A stretch of 64,000 nucleotides of DNA from Fimenecus sp052273625 (GTDB lineage Bacteria > Bacillota > Clostridia > Oscillospirales > Acutalibacteraceae), in contig DAVZHW010000002.1 in NCBI GenBank assembly GCA_052273625.1, forward strand, positions 62,001 to 126,000. The letters run 5' to 3'. The position numbers and the translations under genes were made by a program. The notes below the pieces were generated by a model, which had not been told where the DNA came from, did no database searches, and worked only from the letters and a program-made list of their open reading frames with translations. The first letter of the stretch is position 1, and every line of letters starts with the position of its first letter. Of this stretch, positions 7,787-16,441 are shown one piece after another.

Positions 7787-9505
7787 ATGTTAGGAAAAAT
7801 CATTTCAGCCGCAGCTTTGGCAGGTGTGGCTGCTGCCGCAGGTTATATTGCAAAAAAGAAAAATCCTGATTTTTGTCCTATGTGCGATATTCGTAAGGCT
7901 GTTGCGAAGTTAGGAGTGCATATCAAAACAACTGAAAAATATGATAACGGAGTGGCTCTTACACCTCCTATGGGTTGGTCGAGCTGGAACTCCTTCAGAA
8001 CGGAAATTACAGAAGAAAAAATCCTTCAAATTGCCGAAGCTATGAAAAAAAGCGGCTTGCTTGACGCAGGTTATAATTTCGTAAACCTTGACGACTGCTG
8101 GCACAGCTCAATACGAGATAAGGACGGCAAATTGCAGGGAGACCTTGCAACTTTCCCGAGAGGAATTAAACCGCTTGTTGAGGATTTGAATAAAATGGGC
8201 TTTAAGGCAGGTATATATTCCTCAAACGGTACGCTTACTTGCGAGGATTTGCCGGCTTCTCTCGGTCATGAGAGAATTGATGCGGAAACCTTTGCCGAGT
8301 GGGGTATTGAATATTTCAAATACGATTTTTGCCACAATAAGCCAATTACCTCAAAAGCTCCGCTTATCGATAAGGTTATAATTACCGATAAAAACGGTGG
8401 AAGCGAGCAGGTTCTTGAGGCTGAAAACGGCGAGCTTTACGGCACGGCAAGAATTATTGAAGATAAAAACGGAAGCTATGTCGCAAACCTTGACAGTAAT
8501 ATGGGCAGCGTTAGATTTAGCTTTGTCAATATTGCAGAGGACGGCGAATATGCGCTTACAATCGTTGTTAAAAAGGCTTTCGAAGCTGATAAATATGCGG
8601 TTGTTACAGTTAATGACCGTGACACTTATCCTGTTGATATTCCGCCCACAAAGGCTTTTAGCAGAACAGGAAGATGCCAAATTGCCGTTAAGCTCAACAA
8701 GGGCGATAATACAATAGAAATTAAAAACCCTATTGGCTCAAAAATGGATTCTGCGGCTACTCAGTATATAAATATGGGTAAGGAATTAAAGCGTGCTACA
8801 AAGCTTTATGCTGAAAAAAACAATGTACCCGAGAAGCCGATTGTTTATTCAATTTGCGAGTGGGGCAAAAATAAGCCGTGGAAATGGGGCGCACAGGCAG
8901 GTAACCTTTGGAGAACCACCTTGGACATCAGACCTATGTGGAGTTCAATTCTCGGAATTTATGAAATCAATGTTAAACTTGCGGATTATTCGGGTATCGG
9001 CGGCTGGAACGACCCCGATATGCTTGAGGTCGGCAACGGTAAGCTTACCGTTGAGGAAAACAAGACACACTTTACTCTTTGGTGTATGCTTTCTGCTCCG
9101 CTTATACTCGGTAACGATATAAGAAAATTTATCGACGCTGACGGAAATGTTGATTATAACAACAAAATTTTGCAGATTGTAACCAACAGAGAGCTTATTG
9201 CGGTTGACCAGGATAAAAAGGGCGTTCAGTGCAGAAGAATGAAAACTAACGCTATTACAGATATTCTTGTTAAGCCTCTTGATAAGGGCGAAGTCGCAAT
9301 ATGCTTCTTTAACAAGTCAAATACCGAAAAGGATATGAGCGTTTTGTTAAAAGAGGTTGCAAATCTCAGCTATGTTGAGCTGTCCGATGTAGGTGCTTAT
9401 CAGTATACAGACCTTTGGAGTAAGGAAATTGACGTAACCTCAGGCGCTATTAACGCTCGTGTTGCACCGCACGGAGTTCGTGTTTTCCGTGTAAAATCAA
9501 TCTAA
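7787..9505 (+). CDS. GH27 alpha-galactosidase with an inserted carbohydrate-binding-like domain
   Basis: Predicted to release alpha-linked galactose from plant oligosaccharides or galactomannan. The barrel starts LTPPMGWSSWNSF (residues ~58-70). The nucleophile is D180 in YFKYDFCH and the acid/base is D380 in LWRTTLDIRP, with GWNDPDMLEVGNG downstream. At 572 aa it is longer than a plain GH27. Residues ~205-328 interrupt the barrel between the nucleophile strand and the YSICEWG strand. This segment begins LEAENGELYG and looks like a CBM6/35-type beta-sandwich. Residues 1-23 are a hydrophobic helix followed by lysines and no clear cleavage site, suggesting a membrane anchor. No sugar transporter is adjacent. 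Confidence 0.88.
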   Translation: MLGKIISAAALAGVAAAAGYIAKKKNPDFCPMCDIRKAVAKLGVHIKTTEKYDNGVALTPPMGWSSWNSFRTEITEEKILQIAEAMKKSGLLDAGYNFVNLDDCWHSSIRDKDGKLQGDLATFPRGIKPLVEDLNKMGFKAGIYSSNGTLTCEDLPASLGHERIDAETFAEWGIEYFKYDFCHNKPITSKAPLIDKVIITDKNGGSEQVLEAENGELYGTARIIEDKNGSYVANLDSNMGSVRFSFVNIAEDGEYALTIVVKKAFEADKYAVVTVNDRDTYPVDIPPTKAFSRTGRCQIAVKLNKGDNTIEIKNPIGSKMDSAATQYINMGKELKRATKLYAEKNNVPEKPIVYSICEWGKNKPWKWGAQAGNLWRTTLDIRPMWSSILGIYEINVKLADYSGIGGWNDPDMLEVGNGKLTVEENKTHFTLWCMLSAPLILGNDIRKFIDADGNVDYNNKILQIVTNRELIAVDQDKKGVQCRRMKTNAITDILVKPLDKGEVAICFFNKSNTEKDMSVLLKEVANLSYVELSDVGAYQYTDLWSKEIDVTSGAINARVAPHGVRVFRVKSI

Positions 9506-9519
9506 AATAGGAGTTATCA

Positions 9520-10803
9520 ATGCAAGTTAAGCTCTATACGCTTGGCTGTAAGGTCAATCAATATGAAACACAGGAAATAACAGAGGATTTATTAAAAAAC
9601 GGATTTTCTGTCACATTAAAAGACGACGAAGCAGATGTTTTTGTCGTCAATTCCTGTACGGTAACCGCCGAGAGTGACAGAAAAACTCGACAGACCGTAC
9701 GCCATCTTAAAAGAAATCATCCCGACAGCATTGTTGTTTTAACAGGCTGTATGCCGCAGGCTTTTCCGCAGATGGCAAGCGAGCTTACGGCGGCGGATGT
9801 TGTAATCGGAAATAAAGATAATATTTCTTTGGTTGCAAAGCTCAAAAGATTTATAAACAATCGGGAGAGAATTGTTGAGATAAATCAGCATTTATCGGGC
9901 GAGGCGTTTTGCGGCAATCCGATTTATGAGTTTAACGAGAGAACCCGTGCGATTGTAAAAATTGAGGACGGCTGTGACAGATTTTGTTCGTATTGTGTAA
10001 TTCCGTATGCGAGAGGAAGAGTGCGTTCAAAGCCGATTGAGCAGATTAAAAGCGAGGTTTCAACCCTTGCGGATAAAGGCTTTTCGGAAATAGTGCTTGT
10101 CGGAATTAACCTTTCGGCTTACGGCAAGGACACAGGTGAAAAGTTTTACAATGCAGTTGCGGCGGCTTGCGATAACGATAAAATCAAGCGTGTCAGACTT
10201 GGCTCTTTAGAGCCGGACCATTTGACAGATGAAGTTTTGTCAAATCTTGCAAAATGTGAAAAGCTTTGTCCGCAGTTTCACATTTCACTTCAAAGCGGTT
10301 GCGACAATACGTTAAAACGAATGAACAGACACTATACCGCCGATGAGTATTATGACCTTTGTAAAAAGCTGCGTGAAAATTTTGCCGATTGTACTTTAAC
10401 AACCGATATTATGGTCGGGTTTTCAGGCGAAACCGATGAGGATTTTAATGATACTGTTGAGTTTGCAAAGAAAGTTGGCTTTGAGAAAATTCACATTTTC
10501 CCTTATTCTGTAAGAGAGGGCACAAGGGCTGCTTCTTTTGACGGTAAAATTGAAAAGTCTGTTAAAGAAAAGCGTGTTGCTGTACTCTCACAGGTTGCCG
10601 AGGAAATTCGAAGCAATTTCTTAAAAGAGCAAATCGGTAAAACGGTTGAAATTATCCCCGAAACCAAGCGTGACGGCGATTTTGTTTTCGGTTATACCGC
10701 AAATTACACTCCTGTTTTGGCAAGACTCAAGGAATTTGAGGTTGGCAAACCTATTATGGTTGAAATCACATCAAGCGACAACGAGCATTGCTATTCGGAA
10801 TAA
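9520..10803 (+). CDS. mtaB: tRNA t6A37 methylthiotransferase
   Basis: Radical-SAM enzyme that adds the methylthio group to t6A37 in ANN-decoding tRNAs. The 427-aa protein has the N-terminal MTTase domain (LGCKVNQYET, VVNSCTVTAESD, LTGCMPQ give three cluster cysteines). The radical-SAM CxxxCxxC is in CDRFCSYCVIPYARGR, and a short TRAM-like tail follows. GCKVNQYE points to MtaB rather than MiaB or RimO. It stands alone, 14 bases after the GH27 gene, and ends in a terminator. t6A-related tcdA lies 0.9 kb away. Confidence 0.94.
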   Translation: MQVKLYTLGCKVNQYETQEITEDLLKNGFSVTLKDDEADVFVVNSCTVTAESDRKTRQTVRHLKRNHPDSIVVLTGCMPQAFPQMASELTAADVVIGNKDNISLVAKLKRFINNRERIVEINQHLSGEAFCGNPIYEFNERTRAIVKIEDGCDRFCSYCVIPYARGRVRSKPIEQIKSEVSTLADKGFSEIVLVGINLSAYGKDTGEKFYNAVAAACDNDKIKRVRLGSLEPDHLTDEVLSNLAKCEKLCPQFHISLQSGCDNTLKRMNRHYTADEYYDLCKKLRENFADCTLTTDIMVGFSGETDEDFNDTVEFAKKVGFEKIHIFPYSVREGTRAASFDGKIEKSVKEKRVAVLSQVAEEIRSNFLKEQIGKTVEIIPETKRDGDFVFGYTANYTPVLARLKEFEVGKPIMVEITSSDNEHCYSE

Positions 10804-10832
10804 TATTTAACTAAAATCTTATAAAAATTACG

Positions 10833-10868
10833 ACCCCTGTTCATAATAAGAGCAGGGGTTCTGTTTTG
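10833..10868 (+). terminator. Terminator after mtaB
   Basis: ACCCCTGTTC (10833-10842) pairs with GAGCAGGGGT (10850-10859), one G-U pair and a 7-base loop, followed by TCTGTTTTG. Confidence 0.8.
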
Positions 10869-10896
10869 TACATATTTTCAAAAAAGGAATGATTAT

Positions 10897-11664
10897 GTGC
10901 AATACAGTAAAGTAGAAATATGCGGAGTAGATACCTCGAAATTAACTGTTCTTAAAGAAAAAGAAAAAATTGAGCTGCTGAAAGCTATGCATAACGGCGA
11001 TAAAACCGCAAGAGATAAGCTGATTAACGGCAATTTACGTCTTGTGCTGTCTGTAATTCAGCGTTTTACTAACAGGGGAGAAAATCTTGACGATTTGTTT
11101 CAGGTAGGATGCATCGGGCTTATTAAAGCGATAGATAATTTTGAAATCAGCTTAAACCTAAGATTTTCAACCTATGCCGTTCCGATGATTATCGGAGAGG
11201 TACGCAGGTATTTGAGGGATAACAACGCTGTCCGTGTCTCACGCTCAATGAGAGATACGGCATATCACGCAATGCAGGTAAAGGAAAGACTGCAAAACGA
11301 ATTAAACCGTGAGCCGACGGTCGAAGAAATAGCAAAGGAGCTTGACGTTAAACCCTCGCAGGTTGTTATAGCCCTTGAGTCAATAGTCGACCCCGTGAGC
11401 TTGTTTGAGCCTGTTTACAATGACGGCGGAGATACGATTTACGTTATGGATCAAGTAAGCTCATTCGATACTGATTCCGATTGGCTTGACGAAATTGTCA
11501 TTAAAGAAACAATAAAAGACTTGTCCGAAAGAGAAAAACGTATTCTTTCACTTCGATTTATGCAAGGGAAAACACAAATGGAGGTTTCAAAGGAAATAGG
11601 CATATCGCAAGCACAGGTCTCAAGGCTTGAAAAGAATGTAATAAACAGAATTAAAGGAAAATAA
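10897..11664 (+). CDS. sigG: Forespore sigma factor SigG
   Basis: RNA polymerase sigma factor for late forespore genes, including SASPs. The N-terminus KVEICGVDTSKL is specific to SigG. Region 2 contains the DDLFQVGCIGLIKAIDNF core-binding helix and RFSTYAVPMIIGEVRR. Region 4 ends in the recognition helix GISQAQVSRLEK. Length 255 aa is typical. The start is GTG 10897 behind AAGG; the nearer ATG is out of frame. In many clostridia sigG follows spoIIGA-sigE; here it is isolated between two terminators. Confidence 0.96.
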   Translation: MQYSKVEICGVDTSKLTVLKEKEKIELLKAMHNGDKTARDKLINGNLRLVLSVIQRFTNRGENLDDLFQVGCIGLIKAIDNFEISLNLRFSTYAVPMIIGEVRRYLRDNNAVRVSRSMRDTAYHAMQVKERLQNELNREPTVEEIAKELDVKPSQVVIALESIVDPVSLFEPVYNDGGDTIYVMDQVSSFDTDSDWLDEIVIKETIKDLSEREKRILSLRFMQGKTQMEVSKEIGISQAQVSRLEKNVINRIKGK

Positions 11665-11688
11665 AAAAGACAGCATTGCTGTCTTTTT
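11664..11688. terminator. Bidirectional terminator between sigG and tcdA
   Basis: AAAAAGACAGC (11664-11674) and GCTGTCTTTTT (11678-11688) form a perfect 11-bp stem with a 3-base loop and T-runs on both strands, so it can serve both convergent genes. It includes the last base of the sigG stop and overlaps the tcdA stop. Confidence 0.9.
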
Positions 11689-12388
11689 ACTCTTTATTCC
11701 TAAAGCCTGTAATGTCCTTTATCACTTCGCCTGCGATTATCAGCCCTGCGACAGAGGGGGTAAACGAGGTACTGCCGGGGTAACGCACGCCCGCTTCGCT
11801 TTTAATCGGCTTTTCTTTTGAATAAACAACCTTTAGTTTTTTAATTCCACGCTTTTTGAGCTGTGTTCTAATAACCTTTGCGAGAGGACAAACAGAGGTC
11901 TTATAAATATCGGCAACTTCAAACATTTCGGGGTTTACCTTGTTGCCGGCACCCATACTTGAAATTATCGGCGTTTTTGCTTTATCTGCGTTGATAACAA
12001 GCTCAATTTTACCTGCCACCGTATCAATAGCGTCAATTATATAATCATATTTTGAGAAATCAAATTCATTTGCCGTTTCAGGCAGATAAAATGTTTTATA
12101 GGTGTTCACTTCGGCGTTGGGATTGATATCAAGAATTCTATCTTTCATAACGTCAACCTTATAATGACCGATTGTGCTTGTGAGAGCAACTAATTGTCTG
12201 TTAAGGTTTGTCAGGGAGACAACATCATTGTCGATAAGGTCTAATTTGCCGATACCTGCTCTTGCCAACGCTTCGCAGGCGAACGAGCCTACACCTCCGA
12301 CGCCGAAAACCGCAACATGGGAGTTCTTAATCTTTTCCATATTTTTATTGCCGAAAAGCATTTGTGTTCTTTCGTACATTTCATTCAT
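11687..12388 (-). CDS. tcdA: tRNA threonylcarbamoyladenosine dehydratase
   Basis: Adenylates and cyclises t6A37 in tRNA to the hydantoin form ct6A. The ~233-aa ThiF/MoeB-like protein shows the ATP-binding GVGGVGSFACEALARAG, IDNDVVSLTNLNRQ and the family-typical SYKVDVM-like and GAGNKVNPE segments. The start at 12388 (MNEMYERTQMLFG) matches family N-termini; an upstream extension to 12442 is possible but lacks a good ribosome site. It shares the t6A theme with mtaB nearby. Confidence 0.93.
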   Translation of the reverse strand: MNEMYERTQMLFGNKNMEKIKNSHVAVFGVGGVGSFACEALARAGIGKLDLIDNDVVSLTNLNRQLVALTSTIGHYKVDVMKDRILDINPNAEVNTYKTFYLPETANEFDFSKYDYIIDAIDTVAGKIELVINADKAKTPIISSMGAGNKVNPEMFEVADIYKTSVCPLAKVIRTQLKKRGIKKLKVVYSKEKPIKSEAGVRYPGSTSFTPSVAGLIIAGEVIKDITGFRNKE

Positions 12389-12507
12389 AAATTTTTCACC
12401 CATAACAGTATGACAGATTTTTATATTTTTTTCAACCTTCAAATTATTGAATAATTGTCCGTTTCTCTGAATATATTTTTATAGGTAAATTTTAAGGAGG
12501 AACGCAA

Positions 12508-14031
12508 ATGAATATCAACACGGTAAATACCGATATTTCAATGAAAAGGCTTGCTTTTGAGGAAGCTGCCGAGCAACAGATAGAAAGCGACATAACATTA
12601 CCCGATTATTTTCCTGATATTGTCAGGGTAATAAAATGCACGCTAAAAGCAAATATTGTCTCGGTGTCCTCGGGCGGAAATCGTATAACCGCTGACGGAA
12701 ACGCAATTATTTCTGTTCTCTACATATGTGAAAGCGGTAAGTTGCATTGCTTTGAGCAGAAAATTCCCGTTTCAAAATATGTTGAAACGCCAAAGGCTGA
12801 GGAGTGCACATGTGTTGCGAGTGCAAAAACGCAATATGTAAACTGCCGTGTTATCAGTCAGCGGAGAATTGATATAAGAGGCAGCATAGGGATTGATTTT
12901 AAGGCATACGAAAAATGCGATAAAATGATTGTTTCTTCGTGCGAGAATAAAAATATTCAGCTGAGGACTAAAGCTGCGAACGTTTCAAATCTAAAAGACT
13001 GCGTTTCAAGATGCTTCTCAATGAACGAAACGATTGAAATCGGTGCTTCACAGGGCTCTATCGGACAGATTGTTCGTTGTGATGCGATTGCCGTTCTTGA
13101 CAGCACAAAACTTGTTGCGGGCAAAATCCTTGTTAAAGGCGAATTGAAGGTCAAGGTAGTTTTCTTGACCGACGGCGAGTGTGTATTGGAAAAAATTGAA
13201 AATTCAATGCCCATAAGTCAAATAATCGAGGCTGCGGCGACAGAGAACTGCTCTGATTTTGTGACGCTTAGTGTTCCGTCCGTCGAGATGCATGCAAAAA
13301 CAGATTCAAGCGGTGCATTGCGACTTATTGATGTGTCGGCGGTAATAAGGGCGGATGTCAGCGTTTATGAAAATGAGGAAATACAGTATACTACCGATGC
13401 GTATTCAACGGAATATGAAACGGATTTTCAAAGAGAAAGCGTTGAGCTTAAAAGCATATTTGAAAAGTTTAGCGACACTTATCTTTGCAAGGGCTCGGTT
13501 GAGATAAGCGGCTCGGCGGTTAAATCAATTGAAGATATTTTCTGTAACGGATTAAATTATACAGTATCGTTATCGGGAAATGAAATGCTCATAAGCGGAA
13601 AAGCAAATGTCAGCTTCCTCGCCGTTAATTCCGAGGACGAATTACAATCGTTTGACAGGGAGCTTGATTTTCAATATAAACGTGCAACAACTCTGGGAGA
13701 AAGCTTTTCCGCAAGCTGTAATGTTACACCGATGGGCATTGATTATATTCTTTCTGCCGAAAACAAGCTTGATATCAGAATTGAAACAGAAATAAGCGGT
13801 TTGATTTTTGACGCTTCGAAGAAACAAATTATTTCGGGTATATCCTGCGACGAAGCAAAGAAAAAGAAAAAACGTTCGGCGGCTCTGACTATTTACTTTG
13901 CACAACAGGGAGAGGAAATTTGGGAAATTGCAAGGAAGTATAACACAAGAGTTGATTTGATTTGTACCGAAAATAATATAAATTCCGATTTTGTTGAGCA
14001 AAATCAAAAGCTTTACATACCGTCTGTATAA
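12508..14031 (+). CDS. sipL: SipL-like spore-coat morphogenesis protein (DUF3794 repeats + LysM)
   Basis: A 507-aa cytoplasmic protein with DUF3794/SPOCS-type beta domains (about residues 30-120, 165-290 and 320-430) and a C-terminal LysM (~460-507; GEEIWEIARKYNTRVD, then NQKLYIPS). This is the architecture of SipL of Clostridioides difficile, which binds the SpoIVA ATPase through its LysM and anchors the coat on the forespore. Opening pattern SDITLPDYFPDIVRVI fits. AAGGAGG sits 8 bases before the ATG. It is expected to be mother-cell expressed; I could not define a convincing sigma-E promoter. Confidence 0.85.
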   Translation: MNINTVNTDISMKRLAFEEAAEQQIESDITLPDYFPDIVRVIKCTLKANIVSVSSGGNRITADGNAIISVLYICESGKLHCFEQKIPVSKYVETPKAEECTCVASAKTQYVNCRVISQRRIDIRGSIGIDFKAYEKCDKMIVSSCENKNIQLRTKAANVSNLKDCVSRCFSMNETIEIGASQGSIGQIVRCDAIAVLDSTKLVAGKILVKGELKVKVVFLTDGECVLEKIENSMPISQIIEAAATENCSDFVTLSVPSVEMHAKTDSSGALRLIDVSAVIRADVSVYENEEIQYTTDAYSTEYETDFQRESVELKSIFEKFSDTYLCKGSVEISGSAVKSIEDIFCNGLNYTVSLSGNEMLISGKANVSFLAVNSEDELQSFDRELDFQYKRATTLGESFSASCNVTPMGIDYILSAENKLDIRIETEISGLIFDASKKQIISGISCDEAKKKKKRSAALTIYFAQQGEEIWEIARKYNTRVDLICTENNINSDFVEQNQKLYIPSV

Positions 14032-14036
14032 TTTAT

Positions 14037-14065
14037 CGCCCTTCGAGAAATCGAGGGGCGCTTTT
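14037..14065 (+). terminator. Terminator after sipL
   Basis: CGCCCTTCGA (14037-14046), a GAAA tetraloop and TCGAGGGGCG (14051-14060) make a 10-bp stem with one G-U pair, followed by CTTTT. Confidence 0.85.
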
Positions 14066-14122
14066 CAACAAATAAGCAAGAGTGCATAAAATGTAATGAA
14101 GTATTTTACGGGCGGTGAAATA

Positions 14123-14338
14123 ATGAATCTTATAATAAAGCTTTCCTCGGTTACTTATGCTCTCAAGGCAAGAGATACGTTAAAGCTGAAGGGCGTCCGT
14201 TCAACCGTGGAAAAAAATCCGAGGCCTAAAATGAAAGAGGGATGCAGCTATATACTCTATGTTTATAACGCACCGAAGGATACGGTTTCGCTTTTAGAAA
14301 GCCACGGAATTCCTGTAACGGAAGCCGTGTGGAAATAA
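14123..14338 (+). CDS. DUF3343 family protein, putative Se/S carrier
   Basis: A 71-aa protein starting at ATG 14123 behind GGCGGTG. It has the DUF3343 layout: an N-terminal strand-helix pair (KLSSVTYALKARDTLK), then a conserved cysteine in EGCSYILYVY. Comparative genomics has placed this family, often next to a class-V aminotransferase, in selenium use as a possible persulfide/selenide carrier. Its TAA overlaps the ATG of the desulfurase that follows, so the two are translationally coupled. No selD, selA or selenium-enzyme gene is in the window, so the selenium role is unproven. Confidence 0.8.
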   Translation: MNLIIKLSSVTYALKARDTLKLKGVRSTVEKNPRPKMKEGCSYILYVYNAPKDTVSLLESHGIPVTEAVWK

Positions 14339-15483
14339 TGGTGTATTTTGATAATGCCGCAACGACCTATCCAAAGCCCGAAAGTGTGATTTATGCCGTT
14401 TCAAACGCAATGCGATTTTACGGTGCAAATCCCGGTAGAGCAGGACACGATATGGCATATTCCACGGCTGAAATGATATATGATACAAGAAAGCTTGCAA
14501 GTGATATGTTTGGCGTAGATAAACCGGAAAACGTTGTTTTTACTCCGAACTGCACCTACGCATTAAATTGTGCGATTAAAGGCTTGGCTAAAAACAGCTC
14601 ACATTTTATTATATCCTCTTTGGAGCATAATGCCGTTGTAAGACCGCTTGAAACGCTTAAAAACAGGGGCGTATGTGATTACAGTATTGCAAGGGTTGAA
14701 AAATACGACGGCGAAACCTATATGAATTTTGAAAGGCTCATCAGAGATAATACAGTTGCGATAATATGTACAGGTGCTTCAAATGTTTTCGGTAAAATGC
14801 CGTCTTTAAGGGGGTTAGCATCGCTTTGTAAAATTTACAGCTTGAAATTTATCGTTGACGGCGCACAAATATCGGGTATATATGATATAAATTGCAAGAG
14901 AGACGGTATCGATATTCTTTGTGTTGCCGCACATAAGGGCTTATATGCGCCTATGTCCTCGGGAATGATGATAATAAACGGAGATATTCAGCTTGAAACA
15001 GTGGTTGAGGGCGGAACGGGCAGCTATTCCGCCGTGCTTTCACAGCCGAATAATTTGCCCGAAAGATTTGAAAGCGGCACATTGAGCGTGCCTTTGATTG
15101 CAGGCATAAATGCAGGTATTAAATTCGTGAACAGGGTAAGTATTGAAAATATACGCTCGCACGAATTATCCGTTGTCAAAAGAATTAACAATGAGTTAAA
15201 ATCAATTCGAAATGTTAAAGTTTATGCAGATTTTGAGGCTGAATACGAGAGCTTTGCTCCGCTTATTTCCTTCAATATAGAAAAAATGAACAGCGAAGAG
15301 GTAGGAAGGCTTCTGAACGAAAATGGAATAGCCGTTCGCTCGGGCTTGCATTGTGCTGTTTTGGCACACAAAGCCTACGGTACGGTCGAAACGGGAACAG
15401 TCAGAATTGCTCCGTCGTTTTTTACAAATAAAAATGATGTTAATTTATTGTTAAATTCAGTAATTAAAATTGCAAAAGGCTGA
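14338..15483 (+). CDS. Cysteine desulfurase / class-V aminotransferase (EF2568-like)
   Basis: A 381-aa PLP enzyme predicted to strip sulfur (or selenium) from cysteine (selenocysteine). DNAATTYPKPESV opens the protein, the Schiff-base lysine is K200 in AAHKGLYAPM, and the catalytic cysteine is C339 in VRSGLHCAVLAHK. The RSGLHCA..AH loop and length match the EF2568-type subfamily, not the IscS/NifS type with long Cys loops. The ATG at 14338 overlaps the DUF3343 stop. It ends in a long AT-rich hairpin terminator. Confidence 0.9.
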   Translation: MVYFDNAATTYPKPESVIYAVSNAMRFYGANPGRAGHDMAYSTAEMIYDTRKLASDMFGVDKPENVVFTPNCTYALNCAIKGLAKNSSHFIISSLEHNAVVRPLETLKNRGVCDYSIARVEKYDGETYMNFERLIRDNTVAIICTGASNVFGKMPSLRGLASLCKIYSLKFIVDGAQISGIYDINCKRDGIDILCVAAHKGLYAPMSSGMMIINGDIQLETVVEGGTGSYSAVLSQPNNLPERFESGTLSVPLIAGINAGIKFVNRVSIENIRSHELSVVKRINNELKSIRNVKVYADFEAEYESFAPLISFNIEKMNSEEVGRLLNENGIAVRSGLHCAVLAHKAYGTVETGTVRIAPSFFTNKNDVNLLLNSVIKIAKG

Positions 15484-15491
15484 AATTTATG

Positions 15492-15555
15492 ATACAATAT
15501 ATCACGATTATATACTATTATATTTTTATTTGACGTGATATATTGTATTTTTTGC
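15492..15555 (+). terminator. Long-stem terminator between the desulfurase and cdaA
   Basis: ATACAATATATCACG (15492-15506) and CGTGATATATTGTAT (15534-15548) form a perfect 15-bp inverted repeat with a 27-base loop, followed by six T. The AT-rich stem is unusual but the T-run supports termination. Confidence 0.7.
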
Positions 15556-15571
15556 CGAAAAGGGTGGTTTA

Positions 15572-16441
15572 ATGGAAAAAATGATGGCTGTGTCAGACTT
15601 TTTTTATGAAATAAAAAACGCCATTTTATCTTTTAACGGAATTTCGGACATACTCGATATTCTTTTTGTTGCGTTGATTATTTACGGCGCATTGGTTTTG
15701 ATTAGGGATACAAAAGCTATACAGCTTGCAAAGGGCTTTGTTCTGATTTGGATCGTTTATGCTATTGTTTCTGTGCTTAAAATGCAGGCAAGCTCCTATA
15801 TTTTCTCCTTGTTTTTCCCGAATTTGTTTTTAATACTGATTGTTATTTTTACACCGGAGATAAGACACGCACTTGAAAGCGTAGGACGAAGCTCATTTGT
15901 TAATATCGTTAAGGGTAACGACAAGACAAAAAAATATGAGCCTGTCAGCAGAATGATTAACTCGGTATGCCGTTCATGCGCAGATATGAGCGATAAGAAA
16001 ATCGGAGCCTTGATAGTTTTCGAAAAAGGCTCGCTTCTTGGACAGATAATTGAAACGGGCACAAGAATTGACGCAGAGCCGTCTGTTGAAATGATTGAGA
16101 ATATATTTTTCCCGAAAGCACCGCTTCACGACGGCGCAATGATTATTAAGGACCGCAGAATTTGTGCGGCAGGCTGCATACTTCCGTTGACCGCAAACAC
16201 AAATATCAACAGTGCTCTCGGTACAAGACATCGTGCCGCAATAGGTATGAGTGAGCAGAGCGACGCTTTGGTGGTTGTTGTTTCCGAGGAGACGGGTACT
16301 ATTTCGGTTGCCGAAAAAGGAAATCTAAAAAGAAATCTCTCTGACGGCGATTTACGTGAATTGCTCACCAAAACATTTATTCCCACGGACAATGATGAAA
16401 AAAGAATTTTCAAATCTTTTATAAAGGGGCGTCGTAAATAA
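15572..16441 (+). CDS. cdaA: Diadenylate cyclase CdaA
   Basis: Makes the second messenger c-di-AMP from two ATP. The 289-aa membrane protein has three N-terminal helices (~residues 25-95). The DAC domain shows the LHDGAMII (DGA) and RHRAAIG (RHR) motifs that bind ATP and metal. AAAAGGGTGG precedes the ATG. It overlaps cdaR by one base, the standard cdaA-cdaR pairing; c-di-AMP controls potassium uptake and wall homeostasis in Firmicutes. Confidence 0.96.
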   Translation: MEKMMAVSDFFYEIKNAILSFNGISDILDILFVALIIYGALVLIRDTKAIQLAKGFVLIWIVYAIVSVLKMQASSYIFSLFFPNLFLILIVIFTPEIRHALESVGRSSFVNIVKGNDKTKKYEPVSRMINSVCRSCADMSDKKIGALIVFEKGSLLGQIIETGTRIDAEPSVEMIENIFFPKAPLHDGAMIIKDRRICAAGCILPLTANTNINSALGTRHRAAIGMSEQSDALVVVVSEETGTISVAEKGNLKRNLSDGDLRELLTKTFIPTDNDEKRIFKSFIKGRRK

